Both the position numbers and the translations under genes were made by a program. Below, one piece after another: positions 50,094 through 62,371 of a stretch of DNA of 64,000 bases. The notes beneath the pieces are model-generated. The model worked only from the letters and a program-made list of their open reading frames with translations, was not told the DNA's origin and ran no database searches. Source of the DNA: Stromatinia cepivora (lineage: Eukaryota; Ascomycota; Leotiomycetes; Helotiales; Sclerotiniaceae); the NCBI GenBank assembly GCA_014898415.1, contig RCTD01000008.1, positions 1,426,001 through 1,490,000 of the forward strand, given 5' to 3'. Each line of letters opens with the position of its first letter. Within the stretch, counting starts at the first letter, position 1.

Positions 50094-51992
50094 GGTTATT
50101 GTTTTTATATCTTTTAAATAAATTCGTAAATTTTAAATATATATTTTGAACTCCTTGAAGTAGAATTCTGATATTCTCGATACTTTGATAGAATTAAATA
50201 GAGATAGATTATTATAGAATTTTATTATAAAATATATTAATATTCTTTATAAGAATTCTATATGTATAGATTAGTATAAAATCTTTATTGTATATATCAA
50301 AGCCATTAAAGCCCTCTATACTACTCCCGAATTTGTTTATATACTCTTCAATTAAATCTGAATATAATCTAAGTAAATTAAGGTTATATTAAGGATCTCA
50401 TTGTTATTTTCAGAATATAAGATAATATTTTTAAAGCTGAATATAATTTTTATATACTAGAAACTTTAAATCTAATATATTTTCAGGAATTGATTTCCAA
50501 AATTTTTATTAAATTTTGAGAAATGTTTTTTTCAAAAATTTATAAAGTTAAATTTAGAAATGGGATTTCTAAGTTCTAATATCTTATCTAAATATACCCT
50601 AATCAATAAATATCCAAAATCCTATTTTTGTATATATATAAAGATATATTTCTATATCCTTTATATATCCTCCATTATTATTCAAAACCATTTTCTAATA
50701 ATCAATACTTCTAATCTAAATATTATCAATAATAATCCAGTTAAGGATAGGTTTTACATTTTTTATTAGTTCTTCAAGATTGAAATAATACTATCTATAC
50801 CAAACTTTATCAAAATCCTTATAAACACAATATATAAGATTATAAAGGCATACAAATCAAATATATTATTATAACTATAATCAAATATATTAATAATAAT
50901 AGTAGATATTTAAACCCCATAATTATTTGGCCAGCGAATTCTTATCGAAGTAATTAGATTATATTCCCTACCCCTAAATAGCAATATGTATGCTCTAACT
51001 TTGAGTTCTATTTCAAGAATAATATTCTTTTATATTATTTCCTTTCTTATACCTCCTATAAATTTTAATCTTATAATATAACAGTGTTTGCTTCATTTAA
51101 GACAGTTTATCGAAAGATTGCCGCACGATATTTTAATAAAGTTGATAGATAGATTGATTGATTGATTAAATTAACATCTACACTAAATCTATGAATATTT
51201 AAGACAATTAGAAACTTTATAAGCTTCTAATAATAATAAATAAAGAATAACTAGCCTTATTCGATTATAGTTAATATAGATTAGGGAGATTGAAAGCCTC
51301 AATTTTTTAATATTTGAATAAAGGAAATGAAAACTAATCTTAAAGAATTATATCTGTTTTATAAATACTTTTTATATATAATAAAGAAAATAATAAATAA
51401 AATAAATAAAATTCAAATTAGGATGGTAAAACCTCACGATTGAGAATGAATTGACCAGATGGATAGACCGAATTGATCAGATTGACCAAATTGACCAAAT
51501 CGACCAGATGAATTGACCAAATCGACCAAATTGACCAAATGAATTGATCATATTGACCAAGGTGATCAAATATTGATTGAATTGATCAAAAGAATCAGTT
51601 AAATTGAGGATAATGGATAGTTTTAATATTTGGGTGAATAATAATTTAATTTTGCAAATTTGTAAAATTGGTAATATAGATTATAAAGGAGTTATTCTAA
51701 CCCTTCGACTCTTTAAATTACCTTTTCTCTTTCATTTTGTTCTCCTATTTTTTCCTTTATTCTATTGAAATGCTATGATCTAGTGGCTATCTGTGTGGCT
51801 TCAATAAATTCGAGAGTTTTGGTGATTCCTGTTTTCGTATAAAGCTAATGAGGAAAAGAATGGCTATACAGGATCATTACAACGGCGGTCGATTCTGGAC
51901 CAGAAATTAAAAAAGATATTTGATCTACTATCTTTAGTTATATCAATACCTATAAAATAATAATAGAACCATAAGAAAAAGGCTTTTATAAT
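50094..51992. other. AT-rich stretch with a 9-bp minisatellite, no gene recognised
   Basis: No relic could be named. A less AT-rich patch near 51,770-51,900 keeps a mixed sequence just downstream of the NLR relic (which is on the minus strand), possibly its old 3' flank. Confidence 0.4.
51440..51600. repeat. Imperfect 9-bp tandem repeat (ATTGACCAA-like)
   Basis: Units such as ATTGACCAA, ATCGACCAA and ATTGACCAG recur over about 160 bp, some with GAATTGA spacers. It is an island of C and G inside the AT-rich block. Confidence 0.75.
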
Positions 51993-54900
51993 TTATCTAA
52001 TATACAGTCGCCTTTTTAGTTTACGGATTTTCTGTTTTAAAGATCTCGAATTTGCTATTCTAGGTTTTGTAAACTTATTTCGACCTATATTCAACCCAAT
52101 AAATGCAACTTACAATACTTGAAGCCGATCTTCAATTTGCTTAAACAATTTAAAAGAAGATCCTTAAATAATTATATATCTAGATAATACTCAATTATAT
52201 ATTATCTTTATTATATCTTTCCGATCAATTTATAAAAAAAGATCTTCAAAATTGAATATAATATTCAATACTGATAAATAAGATAAAGCAAGTTCAAGAC
52301 CAAAAGCATTCTCATAACCTTCCAGTGCTCGAAGATATATCTTCTCAGCCTCTACTAGCTTATTTTGGTTAAAATAGAGAAGGCCTAGATTATTAATTAT
52401 ATAAAATATTAATATATAATCTAATCCAAATATCTTCTCTTTATCTTCCAGTATTCAAAGATATATTATCTTTGTCTCTATTAGTTTGTTTTAATTAAAA
52501 TAAAGGATATTTAGATTGTTGATTGTTTGAAATATTGATATATAGTTTAATCCAAATATCTTTTCTTTATTTTTCAATATTCGAAGATACATCTTCTTCG
52601 TTTTTACTAGCTTGCTTTGGTTTTTATAAAGAATATCTAGATTATTGATTATATTGAATATTAATATATAATCTGATCCAAATACTTTCTTACAATTTTT
52701 CAGCGTTCAAAAATACATCATTTCCGCTTCTACTAATTTGCCTTAATTAAAGTAAAGGTTATTTAGATTATTAATTGTTTGGAGTATTAATATATAATCT
52801 AATCCAAATACCTTTTTATAATTTTCTAGTGTTCAAAAATATATCTTTTTTGCTTTTACTAGTTTGCCTTGATCAGAATAGAGATTATCTAGGTTATTAA
52901 TTATACTGAGTATTGATATATAATTTAATCTAAATACCTTTTTATAATCTTTTAGTGTTTAAAGATATATCTTCTTTATCTTTATTAACTTATCTTAATC
53001 AGAATAGAGAATATTTAAATTATTGATTGTTTAAAATATTGATATATAATCTAATTCGAATATCTTTTTATAACCTTCTAGTATTCGAAGATATATCATC
53101 TTTGCCTTTACTAATTTATCTTGATTAGAATAAAAACCACCTAGATTATAAATTATATTAAATATTAATATATAATCTAATCCAAATACTTTTTCCTTAC
53201 CTTTCAGAACTTAAAGATATATTATCTCTATTTCTATTAATTTACCTTGATTTTTGTAAAGAATATTTAGATTATTAATTATATTAAATATTGATATATA
53301 ATCTAATTCAAAAATATTCTTATTATCTTTTAATATTTGAAGATATATTTTCTTTATCTTTATTAATTTACCTTAATCTTTATAAAGAATATCTAGATTA
53401 TAAATTATTTAAAATATTAATATATAATCTAATCCAAATACCTTTTTATAATCTTCCAATGCTTAAAGATATATCATTTCCGTTTTTAATAATTTGTCTT
53501 GATTTTTGTAAAAATCGTTTAGATTATAAAACTCTCAATATAATCTGTTTATATTTATCTTAATGTTTTCTATAAAAAAGATCTATTATATTACATATTG
53601 AAGGAAACGTTATTATGAAAGTCATCAATACTTTTCATTTATATCAGGAATTTCCGAGGATATATAGATTAAAACTAGATATACAAAACTCTTATTCCAT
53701 TTTTTATTAAATACAAATATTATTTATGAATGAATACAATTATATATATTATATTTTTTAACCCTAATCTGCTATTAAAGAAATCTATTTGGATCAATTA
53801 ATCCAAAAATATATAATAAAATAATGATTTTATTAAAGTTCAATTTATCCTTTATAAATTTCTGGATCCATTTATTGTCTACAAAGTTTATATATCGAAG
53901 AAGATCAAATTATAAATCCTTTTGATGAAAATATACCTATAACTTAAATAATTTTGTTGATATTTTATTCTATTATTAGATCCGATCGAAAATGATCTAC
54001 CATATTATATATAATTTACAATTTATATAAAAATCCAATAAAGAATTTATTATTTGAAGTTTCAATTATAATATCTTATAAAACTGAAGATAATCCGAAA
54101 AGTTTGTTATTATATACTTGAAATATACCTCTACTATAAATAAAACAAATGATAAATTATCGAATTCTTTGATAAATACTATAATATCAGAATCTACCTT
54201 ATTAATATTATATTTTTTCCTATTATCAATTATATTAATATATCCTTTTCAATATCCTTATATCTTGACATATTAAATACAATCTCAAGGCCTTCCCTAA
54301 TATCTAACCTTTGAATATAAATTTGTATACCCTATTTAACTTATAATAATTATATTATAATGATGATTAAACTATGATCAGATTGAAAAAGGAATTAATA
54401 TATATCGACTATTGAATTATCAGGATTATCAGATCTTTTAGAATTATCGAAATTATTATAAATTATTAGCCATCTTATATTTTATATAAAATCAAATCAA
54501 TCTTTGATTTCATTGATAATTTGATTGAAATCTTTATTTTGGTTTATATTGAATAATATATTAATAAAAGAATAATATTTCAGTATCTATTAAACAATAT
54601 CTTGGAAGTTTAGTTTGAATGAATCCTTATCATTTATGTTCAATTAGAAGATCACTATATATTTCTTTTGTATCGTTTGGTATATATAATCATTAATTGA
54701 ATCTTTTCTATACCCTCAAAATTATAGAGGATGATACAGGATCGATTATTATAATCTTAAAGTAATTTATATATTTCTAATAATTCCTTTTTTCTAACAA
54801 TAAATTGTATAGCTTCAAAAAATAATATAAGGTTAAGCTCAATAACAAATTGCTCAAAATCGATCCTTATATTTATCAGTTTTATTATTTTAATTAATAT

Positions 54901-55665
54901 ATCTATATAAATAATTAATCTTTATATATTCTATAAATCTCATTTTTTAATCGTTTAAATACCTAATTCCTTTTCTCATTATAATTTGGCAATATAGATA
55001 TATTGAAGATCCCGATTAAATAATAGACTTTATCTATTTCAATAATAATAATATTATAATACTCTGTTCAGGATTTCTGTTTTTCAATACTAAAATTTGA
55101 TAATATATTATCTCAAAAAGTTTTGTTTGTGATATCAATAATTTTATATATTTTAGATTCAAATGATAATTTATTCCTAAATTGTTTATTCTTTGAATTA
55201 AAAAAATCAACCAATCTTGATGTAATAAATTCTTGAAATATTCAACTTTGAATAAATCAATGATTTTTCCTGAAAACTTCCTTTTATACCCTTTGATTAT
55301 CTACCCCAATATCAAACTTAAAAATATCCAAAAGATAGATATAACAGTATATAACGTTTTGATATTATCGAAATATAGAATTGATTATTATATTAAACTC
55401 GATTGAATTCTTTTTATCAATATAATAGATATTAATCCAAAAGTATTTCAGTTTATTTATTATAGTTTGCTTCACATAGAACTATATCTTCCTTTATTCA
55501 ATCTTATTTATAATTTTATTCTTATTTTTGTTTTTTTTCAAATCTTAATAAACAATTTTTTTTTCTCCTTAAATATAAAAGAATATTATATAAATAAGGA
55601 CTTCATTATTGATAAATTCACGAAAGATAATTTCGTTATTAAATTTGTATTATAAAAGGTATATA
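51993..55665 (-). pseudogene. RIP-mutated NOD-like receptor gene: HET, NB-ARC and TPR domains
   Basis: Such proteins act in fungal self/non-self recognition and heterokaryon incompatibility. On the minus strand from 55,665, a former start codon (now ATA) leads into the HET domain: FREFINNEV, then KYFWINIYYIDKKNSIEF at about 55,450, IGVDNQRV and DFFNSKNKQF. The NB-ARC follows. The P-loop relic FEGIEKIQL (54,730-54,690) has G and T residues lost by transition. Walker B is near 54,465-54,430, followed by LDIREGLEI. Ten 42-residue TPR units (126-bp period, 53,450-52,290) carry NLGLLYFNQNKLVEAEKIYL. The frame ends at TAA 51,993-51,995 after KIRKLKRRL. About 1,220 codons remain in order, with many stops but few or no indels. 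Confidence 0.88.
52290..53560 (-). repeat. Ten tandem 126-bp TPR-coding repeats
   Basis: The words TAATCTAATCCAAATA and CTTCCAGTGCTC / TTCGAAGATATAT recur every 126 bp on the plus strand. This is the 42-residue period of kinesin-light-chain-type TPRs. Copies have drifted independently by transitions but the period is exact. Confidence 0.85.
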
Positions 55666-57088
55666 AAGAATATATTAAAGATTTATAAGCGATTTTATAA
55701 TAAACACGATTTATATTATTAATTCGGCAAATTGATATAAATATTGCTATTTGAAGATCGGGATTTTGAAGATTGGAATATTGAAGAATTAAATATAAAA
55801 AGAATATGTAATTATAATTGTATATATTGTTAACAAGGCTATATTGTAGTATAACCTAATCAATTATTTATATAGCGAAGGCAAATAGAATATAAAGAAT
55901 ATTTCATTTTATAAAAACCTTATTCATTACAGATTAGATTCTAAAAGAAATTTATTCCTTATTATTGAAATATCAATTTTTATAAAATCAAAGAATAATA
56001 AAATATTATGGATAGGGATTAAAAGGATAAGATAATTATAAAGGTATTCAAAATTGCTAAAAAAGGGATTTCTTTTGTATAAGCCCATTCTTTGCTTTAT
56101 TCGAAGAATATCAAAAAACGGGAATTTCTAGTAAGATTATATTCAGCTACAAATATTGCTATTATATGTTTGGCAGTTATAGATTTTATTACAATTTTAT
56201 TATAAGTAATTAGATATTGGTGATTTGTATTCTATTTTTAGCGGTTTCCTTCCACTGTTTTATACAGCCATTTCATTCGCTTAACCACTTATCCTCAAAC
56301 CGCCAGAAATTTAACGAGCTTAGGCTCTTACTGCTTTACAGATGCTGTGCGATGACATTCTTCCTAATTCCCATTCCAAATTCCCATTCCAAATTCCCAA
56401 ACTCTAAAACTCCAAACTCCATACCAACCTGCTCTCACCCATTCTGCCTCTTCTTTTTGGGTACCTCCCCAGAAAATAAAGGCATCCCCAAAAATGATTC
56501 GCAGTGAAATATAAGTTATAGTTATATTAAATTTGTAGTTAAAAGGTATTTAATCTAACTTTTCTTTTGTTATCTTCTTTATTTTCTTATTTTACATTTC
56601 AATTATTCAAACTTTGCTTTTTCTTTTATAAGCTTCTTATTCTACAAATTTCATTTTGGAATTGTTTAATTTCTACTTTTATATATTATTGAATTTATAT
56701 CATTATAGCCCAAGAATCATCGCTTTTTAATCATCAAAAACCAAACAAATCGAAAACATCAAATATAATCTTATTATATTCAAGTATTGCAAATTATAAC
56801 GATCTTGTATATTCTATTATAAGTAAAATATCCATTTTATTCTCTAGCCTTTTTTACCATCAAAATATACTAATATCTTGTCGCAAAGCCATTAAGCCAT
56901 TGTAAATCGCGATATACCTTATCCTTTTCCTCGATGATATACTCAATATCGAGTTCTTTGTTACAATAAATATGGATCATTTGTTTTAATTTTATAAAAC
57001 GAAAAAGAATAATTACAAATATATGAAACGTAGATTAAAAAAAAGAATAAACTGAATCAACAGCGAGGATTGTCTTCTACTATTATGA
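55666..57088. other. Spacer with a GC-richer island at 56,217-56,515
   Basis: The island contains TTTAGCGGTTTCCTTCC, TTCGCTTAACCACTTATCC and CTCAAACCGCC, followed by CCAAAC/CATTCC runs. It lies upstream of DUF3435 relic 1. Its word TTTAGCGG and nearby TGTTTTATA match the island at 32,466-32,515 upstream of DUF3435 relic 2. The rest is AT-rich and featureless. Confidence 0.45.
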
Positions 57089-59503
57089 ATGGATCTTAAT
57101 CAAGATTCAGGCTATAATTCTCAGTTCGATCTGGAATTCGGCATCGATGCTGAAGCTAGTTATTATTAGTAGATGATAAACAAATTTGAAGCAGAAGGGG
57201 TTATATTATCGAATCCTAGTAATAAAACTAAAATTATAATAGAAGCAGAATTGAAAAGATAAGAATAATAAAAACATATTTTGCAAGTCTTTGAATTATA
57301 AATAATTGCTAACTTTCTTTCAATAAATTTTGCAAAATCTCGAAGATCGATAAACCATTAACAACCATCAAAATATACAAAATATCAATTTTCAAGGTTT
57401 ACCTTTTCTAACAAATAAAGAATTTACAAATAAAAAAGGAATCTTCTATTATTATATATTGAAAAGTTCTTAGTATAATATATATACGATTAACGGAATG
57501 TTATATAAATAAAGACGTTTTTTATGATATTTATAATATATATATTTATCTTTGCTCTTTTTTCTGTTAATAGATTATATTGATCTAGTAATAATGGATC
57601 CCGCAGAACTTGATAATCAATTTTGGACTTAATGATTCAGAAAAGGAAAAATCGGGGCTTTTTGTTGAAGATTTATATACTCTTCAGAATAATCATTGGG
57701 TTTGCGATACTGAGATGTATACTCATAAATGCCTCCGAATTCAAATGTTTCCCTTTCTGAATCTTGCTGACTGTATTATTATTAAACCAAAAACTCTCGT
57801 CGGACTTTTGTATCAAAATATCGAATTCCAATTGTTCTCTTTTTTGATCAAAGGCCGGCCATCAATTGTTATGATGAAGCTTAACCTTAAACGAATTAAA
57901 CAATTAAATAGGAAAAAGAAGCAATAAATAATATTTAGTTCTATATTTTCAACCTATTAATTTAAAATAGAAAGATATTTGCATTTTATGAAACTGAAGA
58001 TTTGGCATATTGCAGAATAACTTTTATATTAGTTTTAGCATTTGTTGATAATATATTTGAAAACAAGTTTAATTTTTTTAAGGATATTTATACTTTGATT
58101 ATACTATTTGATACAGATCGTATTCGTTTATAATGGGACAGCAAATGAATTAGGCAGCCTATCTTCCGGGATATAGATGGTATTGCTAATAGTATCTATA
58201 TTTCCAATACTAAATATCTAAAATATTCGAAATATTGATATCATCTCATTTGTCTCGACTGGATCTGTGGTTATAAGAAGAAACTAAAATTTTATAATCT
58301 ATAAAGAGCTTTAGGAAAAAGATTGAATAGTAAATGTTTATATAAGACCTTTTTGGTCTTTCTCATTTACTCCATTCTATTATCTGTATTTCTTCTTATT
58401 TCTTATTATCTGTTACTTGTATTCAGAGTTTTAGTATGCATCTTTCTTTCTTTATAGGATGTCCTATCAGACGTCAACTGATTTCCAATATAGAGTCAGT
58501 TACACCTGAAGAACGCCGACAAATTATGGGCCACCGAGGAGATATTTATGAAAGATATTACATACCAGCGTTTATCGATACAGATTGCTAAGCTATTTAC
58601 CTTGGATCTATACGACATAAAGATTTGATTCGAACTATTGAACGATTATCTTGTTATAAATAGGTTTTTCAAACCTTAACCGATTTACAAAAGTTTGAGA
58701 TTAATCAAGATCCCGAGATTCTTAAGCTTATTCGGAAGCATGAAGAATCTATCCAGAACATTAAGATCTATAACTATTCCATTATCAAAGCAATTACGAA
58801 AACAAAATGATTTGCAAAATATCAAGAAATCTAGATTGAGATTAACAGTTTAAAAACTTAGAAAAACAAACAATTATTAAATAAAACTATCTAAAAGTTT
58901 TATAAAAATGTTTATATTATCAAGGTTGATTGATAATTATAAAGAATATAATCTATCGATATTCTTACCCCTCCAACAATTAAATATAAACTCAAGGAAT
59001 ACAATATTATTACCCGAATACTTTTTGAATCATTTATAAGCTTTATTGAAGATCAGATTATTCAAAAATAGATCGAATTTGTTTAGAACTTAATTCAACT
59101 TTACAAATATTAAGAATCTCCCTATAAATATCGGGCATCGAGATCTAAAAGGCGGCCTCGAAAAAGTATTACTATTATCCAGATCTTATCAAAAGAATCA
59201 GCTTTAAATCTTATAATTATATCCTTAATTCCTAATGGAATAACAATATTTGAAAAGCTTTCTAAAACCTTTATTTTATTTTGTATTTTTTACAATTAGG
59301 ATGATAAAGAAGTAGGATCAAGGAAAAAAAAGTATAAATACTTCCGCATTGATAATCTCAGTTGGTACATCAAGATTCAGCATCTTCAATCTTGTATTGT
59401 TGATAAGGGCTTTTACTGTCCCTATCAAGGATATTCAGCCTTTTTAGGTAATATTATACATTTTTTAAATTATATAATATATCAATATAGATTATCTCTT
59501 TAA
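57089..59503 (+). pseudogene. DUF3435 tyrosine-recombinase-like relic 1 (Starship-captain superfamily)
   Basis: It starts MDLNQDSGYNSQFDLEFGID at ATG 57,089. Readable segments are LYTLQNNHWVCDTEMYTHKC, GLLYQNIEFQLF, FAFYETEDLAYC, DTDRIRL, QPIFRDIDGIA and GYKKKLKFY near the first catalytic box. After a probable intron (about 58,330-58,460) comes TPEERRQIMGHRGDIYERYY, the second recombinase box with His-Arg and the Tyr pair, then IPAFIDTDC. The C-terminus has a lysine-rich patch and a C2H2-like YCPYQGYSAFLG, ending at TAA 59,501-59,503. Stops and frame changes show it is dead. Confidence 0.85.
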
Positions 59504-60889
59504 TATTGATATATAAGGGTTATATTTGATACTTGTATTTTTTTGGGTTTTTCTATTGCTAATTAGATACTTATATTATCGAATATTTTAAAAACTATAA
59601 AACAATCTAATTTCGTTTTTAGATTAAGTAAATAACTTTATTTCTCTGCTATAAAGTATAATATAATATCAAAAGATAAACAATTTTAAAGAGCAACAAT
59701 GTTTGCCTACCACAAGAAGATTTGATTTATACATCTATCTAAGATTAATCTCAATCTTTTTATTACTTCCCTTGATTTTTATAGAACAAAATCAACCTAT
59801 AAGTAATCCTATTTCCAATATTTGATAAACAAAAATTATCGGCTTCGATTTCTTTGCCCTATATCCCCATCATTTTATTCAGCCATCATATCTTGATTGA
59901 AAATATAATTAATATACTTTCAATTATAATAAACTAAAGAACTTTAATTTTAGCGATACTAATAACCTCAAATTCCTTTTCGAACTGGTATAGCCAATAA
60001 ACCTCTAAGTAAATCCTGCAGTCAAGTAAGGCTTCTATTCCGATCTAGCGGCTATGCTATCGCATCGAGGTCTTTCAAGTTCAAGAGGAAAAGATGATGA
60101 TGCGAAAAGACTATTTGCCGAAATTGTAAAGCTAAGGGTTGGTAAAGCGTTGTTGTTTTCCCCTAATGCTATGATAGATGTTGTAGTAGATAGTAACGGT
60201 ACAGTAGCATTGAAGAGACTTGGTGATGGTTTCTTAAAGATTCGAATTAGGAAAAGATTGACCATTGATGGAGACAAGAGTATTGTAGCAACTTAGGATA
60301 TCAGGTTGAGGTTTCTACTTGGAATCGGGTTTTAATTCATCATCCATATTTATCAAATTTCTATAATAAACAAATTCCTGGTTATTGAGGACAGAATCCT
60401 TCTCTTTCAACATCGCACCCCTTTATCCAGTTATACATGGAGTGATGACAAAGGTTTATTTTAGTAGATAGACTAGCTAAACCTTTATTGAGGTATGATT
60501 TAACATGAAGGAGGAAATGAAGCAAGACTAATCAATTTAGTATCACCTCCAGGCCAAACCGCAGTTTGCTGTAATATTTGGTCAGTTTTGGTCAATTTGG
60601 CGTATTTATACTTGTCAATGGATACGATTAAGCACGATCGAACCGTATTATATTCAAGACTATGAAGTAAGAAGGGAAGAAAATCAAGGGGATCTCTCAT
60701 GTACATAAAAAGGGAAGAGTGAGGGGTTGGCTGGAACCTTGACTGTGTACATACAGATCATCTTTCTACAGTTCCTTGTAATTCATTAAATTCCCAAGAC
60801 CAAGGCCAATCCTCAGTATCTTGAGCTATTGTTGAACAAGCTGGAGTGCAGTTAGCATCACAGTTCCAAATATCGAGGCTGGTTCTATT
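59504..60889. other. Transition from AT-rich to mixed sequence, no gene recognised
   Basis: An 80-codon ORF exists on each strand at 60,035-60,296, but neither has motifs. The composition recovers from about 60,000 onward. Confidence 0.4.
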
Positions 60890-61186
60890 TTACCTATCAA
60901 ATACTCTTTTAAGATCCGCATCGAATTGTTGAGGGGAGGTTGCGGGATTGGGTAGATCTTCGGAAAGAGGTTGTGAGATTTGGTAACTTGACCATGCCAT
61001 AATGGAAGATCCGACGTGAATCGACGGCTGAGTGGGTATGAACGGTGTAGGTCGTTGCTGCAATAGTTGTGCGAGTCGAGCTTCTTGTTCAGCGTGCTGT
61101 CTTCGGTTTCTCTCCAGATCCCTAGCTGATTGCTCTTGCCGACGACGGATTTCAGCTTGATTAGGCCTCTGGCTTTTCTTCCTCAT
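60890..61186 (-). CDS. Small protein with a basic, Gln/Arg-rich N-terminus, unknown function
   Basis: The frame of 98 codons starts MRKKSQRPNQAEIRRRQ at 61,186. The first 45 residues are charged and likely a coiled coil (QSARDLERNRRQHAEQEARL, then AQLLQQRP), followed by PTPFIPTQPSIHVGSS and an acidic end. Just past the frame's stop the minus strand holds a GTAAAAT donor and a CTCCAG acceptor. Beyond these a DTEDWPWSWEFNEL frame suggests a second exon, but the phases could not be reconciled. It looks coding by composition, and the family was not recognised. Confidence 0.5.
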   Translation of the reverse strand: MRKKSQRPNQAEIRRRQEQSARDLERNRRQHAEQEARLAQLLQQRPTPFIPTQPSIHVGSSIMAWSSYQISQPLSEDLPNPATSPQQFDADLKRVFDR

Positions 61187-61620
61187 TTATATTCCCGGCA
61201 GCAGATACGAGCTAGGTAAAGAGTATGCTGGTGAAAGTAGTAAATTTAAAAAAGCTATGGGGAGGATATGATTAAAATGCAGTTGTCATAAAACTTATGC
61301 TTAATCAGTATTGAGGTTAAAAGTAATGACGTTTTTTGTTTCTTCTCTTCTTTTGTAGCCTTCAAATATACACATGTCCAGATAATGATGCACACAGCCG
61401 AGGCTAAACAAAAGTTTCATGATGCAGCTGAGCAAATGGTAATTGGATGTTTGAATCTCGTAATCATTTACTGACCAACCTAATAGATAATTCATTGACA
61501 AAATCTTAGGATAGCAAGTGATGAAGGATACGTACAATTGTTTCATGAGACATTTGATTGTTATTGGGCTCAACGGAGATGGTTGTGAATATATCCCTAT
61601 CCTGAATAGTCGAGGATTGT
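61187..61620. other. Intergenic, no gene recognised
   Basis: The minus-strand frame 61,573-61,301 is open but featureless. Confidence 0.35.
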
Positions 61621-61710
61621 ATCATGTCCGTTACGCTGTAATAAATGTAACGTACGCAATATACGTAATGTCACCGTAACGGACATTATGTACAGCGTAA
61701 CGGACATGAT
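61621..61710. repeat. 90-bp foldback with perfect 20-bp arms
   Basis: The left arm ATCATGTCCGTTACGCTGTA (61,621-61,640) is the exact reverse complement of 61,691-61,710. The 50-base centre contains further CGTAACGGACATT and CGTAATGTCACCG words. It could be a tiny MITE or a transcript hairpin. No clear target duplication was seen outside the arms. Confidence 0.75.
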
Positions 61711-61992
61711 GGTATATAAACAATATAGACTTTGTTCTTTTGAGTTGATATGGCTTGTTTTCCACAGGTCTGCCAAGGCTATCAAAGGCACGTGCTTTTG
61801 ATTTTGATGATCTTCGGTCACGGACCATTAGGCTGGGAATAAGCTGGGAATAAGCTGGGAATACTTTAAGTAGATGGAGTGTACAGAGGTGTATGGTGGG
61901 ACAAGGATTCTCATTCAGGAATTCTGGCCTAGGCTTCATCTCAGAATCTGCTGCATCGCAGGAGTTACACTACTATTCTCTGCATCAAAGGG

Positions 61993-62371
61993 TGTAATAC
62001 AATTCATAGTAACTCTAAACTGATCAAAAGGTTAATCTAGGTTCGTAGCCGGCACGCCTTACCCCACATGAGATTAGTCATCATAGCCCTCCTAGCCAGA
62101 ACCAGGATCAGTAGGATCAGTATGATCAGTGAGTTCGATAATGATTCGAATGATCCAGGAGCAGGAAGATCTATATAAGGGGATAGGATTTCATTACAAT
62201 GTAGAGCTTCGTGCTCAAGATCAATCATTACTTTCATAGTATAGTTACGAGAATAGCAATCAGTTCTACCATACTTCTATATCGACCACCTACTTGACTC
62301 GCAGCCTAAAACCCACTCCGTGACAGGACTCTTGCCACTTCTACGTGACCCAAGAGGCCGTTCCCGTAACA
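61993..62371 (+). mobile_element. LTR-like sequence, copy 1 (left limit approximate)
   Basis: It ends in CGTAACA at 62,371. It shares a TATATAA-type promoter stretch, the word TGTAGAGCTTCGTGCTCAAG and a CACGTGA/CTACGTGACC...CGTAACA tail with the inverted copy at 63,044-63,401. The left boundary is a guess at a TG. Confidence 0.55.

Larger units (their letters stand above)
22980..60000. other. AT-rich, RIP-mutated block
   Basis: Almost all of this 37-kb stretch is A/T, with C and G surviving in small islands. Protein relics in it carry TAA, TAG or TGA where the families have Trp, Gln or Arg, as expected from C-to-T change on either strand at CpA. The contents are transposons, solo LTRs, two DUF3435 relics and one NLR relic, listed separately. 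No intact gene was found in it. Confidence 0.9.

Noticed and set aside
32466..56316. Inverted GGCGGTTTGAG words as terminal repeats of one 24-kb element
   Set aside because: Only about 11 bases match exactly and no target duplication was found; kept only as a shared upstream motif.
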